Assembly (NCBI GenBank): GCA_033239525.1
Contig: BSYO01000036.1
Coordinates: 9,446,126 to 9,510,125, forward strand
Length of the DNA stretch: 64,000 bases
DNA from: Nepenthes gracilis
Taxonomy: Eukaryota; Streptophyta; Magnoliopsida; Caryophyllales; Nepenthaceae
Direction of reading: 5' to 3'
This document shows positions 53,924-64,000 of this stretch, piece by piece (the first letter of the stretch is position 1; each line of letters opens with the position of its first letter). The notes beneath the pieces were generated by a model that saw only the letters and a list, made by a program, of their open reading frames with translations, did not search any database and was not told the origin of the DNA. Made by a program: the position numbers and the translations under genes.

Positions 53924-54040
53924 TTTCAGAGAAAAAAATTGAGTTTTTTTTTTTAAATAAATTGAGATGCGATGGAGATTAAACAAAAAATTGAAAGCTT
54001 AGAAATATGAAGATGGTGAGAACAAGGAGGCGAAACTATG

Positions 54041-54050
54041 AATTTATAAA
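54041..54050 (-). promoter_or_regulatory. candidate TATA box of AAE3
   Basis: TTTATAAATT on the minus strand, about 120 bp upstream of the AAE3 ATG. This would allow a 5' UTR of roughly 90 nt. Confidence 0.35.
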
Positions 54051-54059
54051 CTGCATGGG

Positions 54060-54701
54060 AGAAAAAGGTAAAAAATCACAGGCGGGCCGAAGAGTGAAAG
54101 GATTATGACAGGGGAGGGGAGAATTGGGGAAGGTTGCAAGATCGCGAAAGTTGGTGGCAGATACGTGGGAAGTTTTTATTTTGATTGTATAATAATTTGC
54201 TGTTAAAATATATAATTATTATAAATATATGATTATTAAATAAACAACATCGGAGAATATTTTTTTCCATCTTGGGTAATCAAATATCTAATTATATATA
54301 TATATTTATATATTTTTTATCAATATATAAAAATAACATATTAGTTAAATAAAAGGGTTATATTTTATTTAACAGAGAAAATACTTTTTTAGGACATTTT
54401 TTAAAGATAAATTCGGGACTAACAATTAAACATGTCTCATATATTTCACTACAGCGGGCGATACATACAATATTGCTACATAGTCACCTCTTCACCAAGG
54501 TTATATGAGCGTAAATATCTTATGTTGGTTGAGTGAAAAGGCGGTCATTTGTGTATAACTAAAAATATTTATTTGTCTAAGTAATTATTGAATGTGTGTC
54601 ATGCCTTTTTTTTAATGAAGATATTATTTTTTAAATGTAATCAAGCCAACCTTTAAACTCAATATACTCAAAAGATGTTCTCGTGATACCAATAATCATT
54701 T
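54060..54701. other. AT-rich intergenic DNA upstream of AAE3
   Basis: No gene or bounded repeat could be supported. Confidence 0.5.
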
Positions 54702-54706
54702 AATAT

Positions 54707-55591
54707 TGATGGGTAAGCTCATAATAAGCATGCCTAATAAGAAAAATAACTTCGAAATAAGGCCTATCAGATGAGCCAACGCTATTCCCAATTGAGAAAG
54801 GCGCACTCCATCTCTCAATCTTTTTGTTAACCTGTCTATAAATGGATCCCAACGATAATGTATATGCAATAAGCAATGAAAATAATCACGCCTCTCGGAG
54901 AAATCAGTTATCACCAAAAAGAAGATGCCATATTTTCTCTTCCTACAAAATGCACAAATAATCAAGAATCCTTCTTGCAACCCCAACAAGAAAGGCCGCC
55001 CAACATGATACATTGATCACGCCTTTTTAGTCAAAGGAGGTCGCCCTGCCACAATTTATATAACCTCACAAAATCTCTATTCTGTGCGAGGGATGAAAAA
55101 GAAAGATAACAAAGAGCTACGACGGAGAAATCCTTGAGCATACTAACGCTCATCCCTAAGCAAGCAACCGCTTACTACAATAATCCCAGTTTAAGCCTTC
55201 AGATTCCAGAAGCTTCACCCACTCTATGAGATCCGTCCATTTAAACTTTCACGCTTACTGGACTTGGGGGCCCGCTTGTTCCTCGTGAACATTGAGTCAG
55301 GAAACTGTGCTCTTGAGAGTCGCAAGAACGCCTCTTACATCTGAAGGCGAACACTCCTTCCAACCTCAATCTCCCTCTCTATCTCAACTTACATTTCTAG
55401 TTATCTTTTTATAATTCGAAGGCTTATTGTTTACTTGAGTGTCGGAGTGTCTTCGGTGGGACAACATTCCGCCGACACCTGATCTCTTGTTTGTTGCAGT
55501 AGTGTGTAGGGTTCAGATTCGGTGAACGGAGTCGGATCCAAATGATCAAGTGAACCCGAATTTGTTCGAAATCAGATCCAGGTACGTATCA
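54707..55591 (+). mobile_element. solo LTR, 885 bp, duplication AATAT
   Basis: Starts TGATGGGTAAGC and ends GATCCAGGTACGTATCA, with perfect AATAT at 54702-54706 and 55592-55596. Its U5 has 'gtgtgtagggttcagattcg' and 'gaacggagtcggatcc', shared with the LTRs near 39.3 kb and, reversed, 11.1 kb. Confidence 0.78.
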
Positions 55592-55639
55592 AATATCATA
55601 AAATTACATATTAAATTTATTAATTTGTATTTTTTTGAG

Positions 55640-56190
55640 ATAGTGAGTATGGTGGAGGTCGAGAGGACTCACGATATGAGGTTCCTCAATTCTTGTGCGT
55701 GCTAGCCGTCCCATTTTTGTGTTGAAAGGTTAAGAATCAGTGGCCCTCGTTGGTGAATGGCTACCCTATATTTAAGATGATTACCAAACTCATTACAGTT
55801 AAATATGTGTTAAAAGCTCTTAATTTTGAGTACGACAATATCATCAAAGCTACCATTAGGGCAAAGTCAGAGTTGGAGCATTGCCAAGTTTAATTGTTTC
55901 AATTCCTCATAGACAGTTCCTTATTAAAAAAGAGGGGTGGTTAAAGAGAAGTTACTTGGATACTTACGCCTTTGATGAAGAGTCTCTTAACAAGCAAGAA
56001 GTTAAGATCCATTCCTTTAAAGAGGAGGACTTTGTTCTAGTTCCTTCTTCCATACTTTGGCCAAAAGGAGTAGTAGAAGTGACATTTTGTTTTTTTATTA
56101 AGTAGGATGACTCATCTACCACTAGCATGGATGACGATGAGGCTGCATCTTGTTTTCAGAAAATTCCTATTAGTTTAGAAAAACTGAACC
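55640..56190 (+). pseudogene. LINE ORF2 remnant, region before the RT domain
   Basis: Across two frames it reads 'NGYPIFKMITKLITVKYVLK' and 'ALNFEYDNIIKATIRAKSEL', then 'VVKEKLLGYLRL' and 'EESLNKQEVKIHSFKEEDF'. These match the linker between endonuclease and RT in plant L1-type LINEs (KLK.LK..LK.LN, then EESF..QKSR..WLKEGD). Stops and frameshifts are frequent. Confidence 0.55.
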
Positions 56191-56933
56191 TTTAACACTC
56201 AATCTTCAATTTATATATAATGATATTATAATTAAATTATATTGTGTAATTTTAGGAAATAATTTTGTATTTGGAGAAAAAAAAGTGACCTTTTCAGAGA
56301 GGGGAGGCTGGAGCTTGACTCATGCATATGCGGCTATCAAGCGTGACTCAATAGAATTTGTGACACTTATGCGTGGTTAGGCATTTGTGCATAGTTTAGT
56401 AGGATGTGTGATACTCGAGTGTAACTGATGCGTGATTCTGCATACATCTACTAGAGTTTTTGCGCTTAATGAACACTTGACCGGCAATGGTGTGCTAGCT
56501 TGACGATATGAGGATTTCTTTATAATTTTTGGGCCATTTTTTGTCTAAGACTCGATAGTGGAGAGAGAAAAGGGCGAAAAAGAGTGATAAAGTGTAGGAA
56601 CTCAATTTGAAATATTTTCACGTTGGATTTTTGTATTATTTAGGTTAAGATAATTATATTTAAGCTCCATTTTTTATTTATTGTTAAAATCTGTCTTTTT
56701 TCTTTGATTTTTATTTGAATATATATACATGTGACTTTTATTTGTTCATCTTGAATATATATTGCAAGCATGTCCATTCTACTTGTAAATTTAGATGTTT
56801 TGAAGGCTTATATCTAGTTTTATAAGATTTGTTATAAATCTTAAAATATTTAGATATGTGACCTTATATATCATTTTTATACAAATATTTAGCAAGAAAT
56901 TTATTTTTCAAAGACTATTTGTTTTTTTAATTG

Positions 56934-57832
56934 TGATGCGTCTCGAATCCAAGTTATGAGCGGATTCGGGTTGAACTACTCTTTGGATTTCGATTATCGC
57001 CTGAGATCCTGCACACCATAACAAATGACGAGAAATTAGAGAAAAACGACGAGACTCACTTTTTGGTTTATTATCCGACTCTCAAGTCAGTAATTGGCTT
57101 TCTGAGAATAAAAAGGTAAATGTAGAGAATGCAAAGATGAATGCTAGGTAAGGGATTTAAAAATTAGGATTGGAGGTGCACTCGTGGAGAGCGACTTTGG
57201 TCGTAGAGAGCGGCCTCTCTGGGTATTGAGTTCATTGGGAACTAATAGTAAAAGAGAGTGCAGAGTAATTGGATGCTTGAGGGTTTGATGAGCTTTTGTT
57301 AGTTTGAATATGCAAGAGAACATGTCCATAGAGTAAGTCTCCATAGCCTTTTATAGGCATGGGCTTCCGTCGCCTTTTTTAGGTGGTGAGGCGGGATGTT
57401 CACCCTCTAAGGAGATCGCTTTCTTCTCCCGTATGGATATAGACGTCATTCTAGATTGCAACGGTCAGGAAGAAGGATTTCTTTCTTTTTATGAAGATGT
57501 CGTGCGCAGTGACCATTAAGGCTTTCTCTTAAAGTCGTGCACTTATTTGTGAGCTTTCCTTCTGGAATGTACTTTGATTCTGGGAGATTTTCATTACAAA
57601 AGAGATTACCATTCTCGGAGTAGTGGAGAATTAGAGCAGACGACCATTGAGGCTTGAGAAGGTGCGCCTGGCCCGATTTTGATCTCGGTCGCGGTTATTT
57701 TAGGTTGCGTTTGACCTACTTGGGGTGCTTTTCCGATCAACGACAGCGTTGACCATCCCAATAATGAATAGGCCGCTATAGAGTTTGGGCCGCTCATCCT
57801 TTTGGGCCAGTCCACTATGGTCGTTTCTATCA
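56934..57832 (-). mobile_element. solo LTR, 899 bp, duplication AATTG/AATTA
   Basis: On the plus strand it starts TGATGCGTCTCG and ends CGTTTCTATCA. Reversed, it begins TGATAGAAACGACC and ends CGAGACGCATCA, matching the family at 38520. The flanking 5-mers AATTG and AATTA differ at one base. Confidence 0.68.
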
Positions 57833-57837
57833 AATTA

Positions 57838-58486
57838 AAAAAGTTTATATATTTATTATTTATTATTGAGTTTTTTATTTTAATTAGATAAAAATTATTA
57901 TAGATAATTGATGAAATATCTTAGTACATTTGTTGTAAATTAAAGATCAAATTTAATATTCACATATTAGAAATTTAATGTTTGACCTCATTTATAGGGA
58001 ACACTATTAATTAGCTTACATATAAGTCTTAAATAATAGCGTACAGCCGAATATTTAATATTTAATTTTTATTAGTGAGATTTTTACTAATCCTTAATTT
58101 CTATATTTTTTGTATGTTTTATCAATATATCATCCTTTTTAACTCATTGTATTTATTTATTATTATCATTTCTCATGTTTTATTCATATATTTCAATATA
58201 TATAAATTATATATGCTTCACTAAGTGTTAGACTTACTCTTACTGTATTTTATAACTTTTTATATTAGCAAACTTAGATAATATTGTAGAATTCTTAGAT
58301 AGAGGACCTTCTTTTAGTTATTTTATGATATTTCTCTTAATTGGTATTGAAATTATAGTAGAATTGGTTATGCTTCAATTGATTGATCTGTTTGTAGATT
58401 GTATGTATTTATTGCCAAGGGCTTTTTAGTTATGTATTATAAGTTAATAGGGTTGATATTTTGAATAGACATACTTTTTCTTACTT
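57838..58486. other. AT-rich spacer
   Basis: No feature supported. Probably host DNA or decayed repeat between two solo LTRs. Confidence 0.45.
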
Positions 58487-58491
58487 ATTCA

Positions 58492-59565
58492 TGAAAGGAA
58501 TTTTTCGATCCCAAATTACGCAATAAAGTTTCGACCCCATGTAAGATAAAATAGTGGAAGTAATGTACAATCAAATATTCAATACACGTAAAGAATATTT
58601 GTATATAAATGATACGAGTATAAAAATAAAGTAATAACAATAATAAAAAGACAAATATTTTGGTGACGAAGGAAAAATTCGATACCCACGGTAATCGAGA
58701 AAAATCCTCTGGGCTTCAAAGGCCAGGGATGAAATACACTATGAAAATCAACTTACAAATCGGGTGGTAATGACGCGCTAATCTAACTGATTTACTCTCG
58801 TCTTGTGATCCCTACCAAGGAACTTTTTAGATTTGCCCACGGCAACGGAACCGGACGCCTTCTGGTCTTTACGTCAATCTTCTCTCTTGAGCCATTTGAA
58901 TTATCGAACTCACTCGATCCCAGTGTTTACGCCACCAACTTCATCATGAAGGTTAATAGGCGGGAGAAGAGAAAGTAAGATGAGAAAGGAACACTTTGTC
59001 AATGGAGCACAATTGTTAGAGAGAAGTGTTCTTGAAAATGGAGTATAAAATAAATGGATATTCAAGTGAGAAGGCTCCTCAAAAGTCTGTCAAGATTCCT
59101 AGGGTTAAAGAGCTAAGTCATGTATATATAGAGGGCTCCAAAAAAATTCAAAATCAAAGGAGCCGTTAGACACACGGGTCCCGCGCCGCTGGAGCGCAGT
59201 TCGAGCTCTCGACGGGCGCTGGCCAGGGCTCGGTGCAATTACCCCGCGTAGCTAGAGCTCCGAGATGAGCACCCGGTTTGCAAAAATGTGCCCAGAGGGC
59301 ACTTCGGGAGCTCATCGAGCGTCCGGCACAGGAGGCTCACCTAGATGGCGCCTTAGGAACCATCGGGCAGCCTTCCCAGGTTGGTAAGAAAAACGCGATA
59401 GGAAAGGGGAGAACACGGAGGTTTGACGATGACGACCTTTGGGCATGAAGCAGATGAAAGTCTTCTAGGTCGATACGTTGTTGTAGTTACCGAACGTACA
59501 GACAAGAGACTAAATAAACAGCCTGATATAGTCACGGAATATGCCAACTAAAAATATGCCTAACA
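58492..59565 (-). mobile_element. probable solo LTR, 1.07 kb
   Basis: On the minus strand it starts TGTTAGGCATATTTTTAG and ends ..GAAAAATTCCTTTCA. The flanks ATTCA (58487-58491) and ATTCG (59566-59570) match at four of five bases. An unusually GC-rich block lies at about 59165-59350. Confidence 0.5.
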
Positions 59566-59799
59566 ATTCGGATTATTGTTGATTAGATAGATTAATTTAG
59601 GATCATTTTTGGATTGTGACAATTTGTTCACGATAATCTGTCAAAATAGTTGGATTTATCTAATAGTTTGGTTTAAAAGTTGCTTGTCGATATTTGATCA
59701 TGTTTTATTTTCGTCATTATTCTACATTTGAGGATTAGGGACATGCTAGGACCTCTTAATCTTGTGTCTATTCATCCTTATTTTCTTAATCGGGTCTCT

Positions 59800-61640
59800 T
59801 CAGTGCTGCTTGAGTCACTGGTTGCCCCAGCCAAGGGAGCTGAGATAAGAGATTGCAGCCTTTTAGCTTTGGAGATGGCAAAGCACCTGCGTTAAATGGA
59901 TTTATTGCAGGCTTATTTAAGAATGCAAGGGATTTACAGGATCCTTGTTTGTTGAAGCTGTCCAAGACTTCTTCTTGTTGGGCTTTCTTCTCAAACAAGT
60001 TAATGCCACTCCCATTGGCCTTTTCCTAAGGTTCTGGTCTCTACAAAGTTTCTATGTTTTGACCTACATCATGCTATAATTTGATTTATAAAACTAACTC
60101 TAAAGTTTTGGCCACCTGTCTGAGAGATTTTCTTCCTAGATTGATTCACAAGTCTTAAATAGCCTTCATCCCAAAAAGATGTATCAATGATAAAATTCAT
60201 TTTGAGCAAAAGCTCCTTAACAAGTACCATTTGTCTGACAAGGCGCACATTGAAACTTGATTAGTAGAAGATTGATGACATTGTTGAGTGAGATTTTGTT
60301 ATTGTTGCCATGCATTTATGGGATTTACCATCGATTTAGTAGTTTAGTGAGTTGGTGTATCTTATCCTGCTCCTATTCCTTATCCATTATGGGGAGTTAG
60401 TTTTTTTTTTTCTTTTATGATGCTGAAGGTTTCGCATAAGGTGATCATCTTTCTCCTTATCTTTTTACCGTAATTATAGAGGTACTGTATGATATAATTT
60501 TTATGAAGTTCAGAGTATATATCAAGTATAATTGAAAATGTAAACCGAATGAGTTAACTGTGTTAGTCTTTATTAATAATTTACTATTGTTCTTTGAAGT
60601 GGATTTTCACTTGATTTATAAACTAAAAGGTAGCATTTGTATATTCTCTCTGTTCTTAGAGCTATTCTTGGACTAGTCAAAAAGTGATCTCTTACTTTTC
60701 ACGGCAGATGAGTTGGCCTTCTCATTTGTTAGGGAACATCAAAGGTTTTGAGTGAGTATCTACCTAGTTGGGTATTTCTCTAATTTTTATTAGGCCGAGT
60801 GTCTTCGACTATGAATCAATTAACAATTGGATTGTGAAGATGATTGGGGCATGGAGTAGGACTCTTTACTTTGTGGCCCACCTTCAATTGGTTAAGTCTA
60901 TTCTTTTTACTTTCCATGTGTTTTGGTTTTCTATTTTCATTCTACCTAGGTGTATGATCAAACAGACGAAAGCCCTCTTACGTAATCTCCATTGGCAAAT
61001 ATGTTGGGTGGCAATTCATATGCTACGGTGATATGGGTTGATATCTATAAGACGAAGGATGAGGGTGAGCTTAGGATTAAGAATTTGAAAGCCTGAAATA
61101 AAACTATGCTATTTAGACAGTTTTGGAGACTTATCTTATCATATAAAAACTCTATTTGGATTGATCTGTCTTATTCTTATAGATTTCAGGTTAGATACAT
61201 CTGGACAATTAAAATTCATTATAGATGTATTTGTTGACCGATGATTGGCATCCTATAAGAATTCTTATTGATTATCTTTAGGAGGCTTTTTTGTAAATTA
61301 AGTAGATATTTCTTATTGATTCTGAAACAATGAATATTGTTTGAAGGGTAGCATAGGCATGGCCGAATAAAGATGATCATATCGTGGATAGTATTATGTT
61401 CAATATGTCATCTTATAATTCCAACCACCATTATCGAGATAAGGTAGTGTGGTCTCCTTTCAACAATGGCTTCTTTACTCCTCAATTGGCTTGGAAGATT
61501 TTTCAACATGAGGTGGAGGCAGTCCTTTGGTTTTGGTCGGATTTGGAGTCCGAGAATTCTTTCTTATGCCTTTTTCAATGGGTAGCCATTCAAGAGAGAC
61601 CGAGCACTTTGGATAGGATAATTCATGGTTAACTGCCCAA
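59800..61640 (+). pseudogene. LINE (L1-type) reverse transcriptase remnant
   Basis: Collinear pieces of a plant LINE RT are readable: 'FGDGKAPALNGFIAGLFK', 'NLIYKTNSKVLATCLRDFLP', 'GDHLSPYLF' (60428-60466, after a stop), then 'HLQLVKSILFTFHVFWFSIF' (within 60768-61031) and 'KDEGELRIKNLKA', the zf-RVT region. The catalytic FADD box near 60568 reads FINN, so the enzyme is dead. Frames change often. It is probably the same LINE as 55640-56190, separated by later LTR insertions. Confidence 0.78.
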
Positions 61641-61859
61641 TCCAAATGATGACCTCCTTATAGATATCATTACTTTCTTCTTTTTTTTTTATTGTGTCAT
61701 TTAACAATAAACTCACATATAACAAATTAATATCTAGATGAGCCCATACTTTTCCTAGGGCAAATAGTACGTTTACACAAATTTGTGGTATCTTAACACT
61801 AGTTGCTATTTAATACTATAAAATAATATACTAAAATTATTATTTTATATATTTTTTTT

Positions 61860-61955
61860 TCTAGAATGTGGTGGGGTCGAGGGGACTTGTCACGTGATGT
61901 TCCGCAAACTGTGTGCGCGTGTTGGCCGTTCATTTCGGTGTTGAAAGGTCTGGTT
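61860..61955 (+). repeat. dispersed repeat shared with 55640-55735
   Basis: The stretch 'gtggtggggtcgaggggact' to 'cggtgttgaaaggtc' is about 75 percent identical by eye to 55648-55735. The copy at 55.6 kb precedes LINE sequence, so this may be a second LINE fragment. Confidence 0.5.
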
Positions 61956-62106
61956 ACCTTGAGAGTTCAGCGCGGGATACGTCAGCTGGCGTCGTTTCAC
62001 GGTTTTTTGGGTGACGTGGACGGAATTGGAGCTTTCAGATTGTGACCGATCGAGCGGCTACGGTTGTGTCATGGTTTTTGTTAATGATGGTGACCTGCTG
62101 CACCGT

Positions 62107-62172
62107 CCAAATACCGAAGGGGCAGAGAAATTTTGATCGCCAAATACCGAAGGGGCAGAGAAATTTTGATCG
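62107..62172 (+). repeat. 33-bp perfect tandem duplication
   Basis: The unit beginning 'ccaaataccgaaggggcaga' occurs at 62107 and again at 62140 with no differences seen. Confidence 0.85.
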
Positions 62173-62239
62173 CTGCCTGTTGGCGCTGAGCATCGGCCGC
62201 TGACGTGAGACCTTATGCAAATAGATTGATTGTGACACA

Positions 62240-63078
62240 TGCTAATTTAATCATATTTTAATATTTTATTTTGATTAGATAATTCATATATTCCAGAATA
62301 CTTCGAACGGCCATGGCTGAGGTCCGGTGAGGCCGAGTACGACCGGACCAAATAACATTCAAAGCGTCACATTTTCAATTTTAAAGTATTGAATTCTTAA
62401 TCCATAAATAGTTTAAATCATATTTTAATTGTTAATTGTTTATTCCACTTATCAAAATTTAAAATAATATCAGGATGAAAAATTAAAAATTGAATGTTGA
62501 CAAATGACCCGAAATAAGATAATGATTTAAATCATAAGATCCAAATGTCACACTTTAAAATACACGTAAAAAAAATTATGCATACCAAATCAGAGTAATA
62601 AAAAAATTATGATTCAGCCCTAATATTGGATGAAATCAAAATCAACACAAGACACCAGTACCATACCTCATCATAGACTAAATACAATCAAAATCCAAAT
62701 AAACTAAACTATCAACATAAAATTATTATTCTTTCTGAATAATAATATATTAAACTAGTCCATAATCCTAAATTTATCCATAAATAGTTATTCATCAAGT
62801 CAAAACCACTTGCAAATAAGTATTAAACCACCTAATTTAAAAGATTAGTAAAATAAAAATAAAAGTATGTCAAATGCTTAGATAGGTATATAAATTTTTA
62901 TAAGTATATATATATCAAAGGGTATGTTTAAATATACCATGATCAAATACCTAAAAAATTGATAACATTATTTCATAACTTATCATATATAATCCAAAAT
63001 TGATTATCAAATTTAACAAACTATACAATTGTATGAAATATACTCAAATCATACAAAAATAGAGGGGATCAAATATAG
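62240..63078. other. AT-rich intergenic DNA
   Basis: No feature supported. Confidence 0.5.
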
Positions 63079-63082
63079 ACGA

Positions 63083-64000
63083 TGATGCGTCCCAAAATTC
63101 GAGTCGTGATACGGATTATGGAGCCACTCGATCTTCCTCTACGAGTCAAGTTGGAGTGAATCTGGTATCCGTCTCTATTAATTTGGAACTTGCAAATCAC
63201 AAACTACAAATAAGAGATTAGAGGATTGGTAGTACTCACTCACCGATTTATTCTCTGACATTCAAAGTAGAAATCTTTTCCGAGAAAATAGAAAGATATA
63301 AGGAGGATATGAGTGAATACAATGATGCACGTATGGGGAGAAAGTGAGAGGAGGTCAGAGCTCCTATGATGCACTCAATTGGGAGCGGCTTGGAGAGGTG
63401 GAGGCCTGAGCTCCGATGTATCACACTTTGTGGGTAGCTCACTAAGGTGTACTCAACGAGGAGTAGCTTTGTGAGGAGGAGAAAGAGTTGTGCCCGGGAA
63501 AGAGAGTTTGGTTCTTTTTGGCTTTTATGTATCTCTAGGGTAGCCTTAATTGAGAATTGTTCGATCCTCTATCCTATGAAGGATGAGAAAATTTATAGTG
63601 CTTTGTGGAGAATGCTTTCGCGCCAAGACTAGTGACTGATATTTTGCCGAAATTCACTCGTCGTATTAACAAAAACTACTGAGTATCAGACATTTTCTTA
63701 TGGCGGCGACGTGACTGCAATAGGTGGTGGCCGACAGGGGCCAGGTTGCTTCTCGCTGTCGTTGGTCGGTGGGTCACGGTGGTTCCTTATGGTTGACTTC
63801 CATTGCCATTGGTTGGGACATGTTGCGCTGGTGTCTTCTGTGCTGCCAAATTGCTATTACTAAGGCGGAGGGTGAACTTTGTTGCAATTGGTTGAGCCGT
63901 AGAGGCTATTCCACGACCCTGGGCCATTACTCCTCCTTGGTCCTGTTCAAAGAAAATGGGCTGATTGGATGGTTCCTAGGCCTTACTCCATGTTGGGCTT
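63083..64000 (-). mobile_element. LTR running off the window end, minus orientation
   Basis: Starts TGATGCGTCCCAAAATTCG on the plus strand, the same terminus as the solo LTR at 56934. The following 'gtgaatctggtatccgtctc' and 'acaaataagagattagaggat' match the LTRs at 39.7 and 11.0 kb. Its other end lies beyond 64000, so whether it is solo is unknown. Confidence 0.6.

Noticed and set aside
54696..55013. Minus-strand ORF with a LINE-RT-like run ('RWDPFIDRLTKRLRDG')
   Set aside because: The segment lies inside a well-bounded solo LTR (54707-55591 with AATAT duplications), so the resemblance is probably chance.

Overview
The window is nuclear DNA of a flowering plant, most likely a eudicot. It holds two recognisable host genes with plant-type introns, surrounded by nested LTR retrotransposons, solo LTRs, a LINE, a TRIM and a probable SINE. 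Everything here was read by eye; no database search was run.

Host genes. (1) A plus-strand LTI65/RD29-like (CAP160 family) stress protein gene has four exons at 12878-13091, 34997-35368, 37088-37930 and 38094-38173. All three junctions use GT..AG and keep the frame, giving 502 residues. Its first intron is 21.9 kb because three LTR elements sit in it. (2) A minus-strand oxalate--CoA ligase gene (AAE3 type) has exons 53923-53723, 53192-52145, 50879-50776 and 50431-50213, giving 523 residues.

Layout. 1-3.1 kb: AT-rich DNA and a 904-bp solo LTR (1698-2601). 3.1-10.8 kb: a solo LTR (3120-10782) split by a decayed minus-strand Copia element (3145-9035). 11.0-12.4 kb: another LTR, ending 500 bp upstream of the stress gene start codon. 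13.7-23.6 kb: a full-length Ty3/Gypsy element of the Tat type with gag-pol, a tandem-repeat 3' region and an antisense ORF. 24.4-27.4 kb: a very old LTR pair. 27.8-34.7 kb: a non-autonomous relative of the Gypsy element that lost pol but kept the antisense ORF. 35-38.5 kb: the rest of the stress gene. 38.5-39.4 kb: a solo LTR. 39.7-49.4 kb: a nest in which a solo LTR (duplication ATAAG) contains a solo LTR (GAGAG), which contains both a gene-capturing LTR element (ATTGC) and a third solo LTR (GGGTA). 50.2-53.9 kb: the AAE3 gene, with a 437-bp TRIM (GTCTG) in intron 2. 54.7-64 kb: solo LTRs and a decayed LINE.

Most notable is the element at 41804-46264. It has near-identical LTRs and a perfect 5-bp duplication, but no recognisable pol. 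Inside are intron-less pieces of a cyclic-nucleotide-gated channel, an SLC17/PHT4-type transporter, a receptor-like cytoplasmic kinase and possibly an Agenet-like protein, fused in one reading frame with a single stop. Second is an antisense gene, with a roughly 70-bp intron at the same place, in both the Gypsy element and its pol-less relative.
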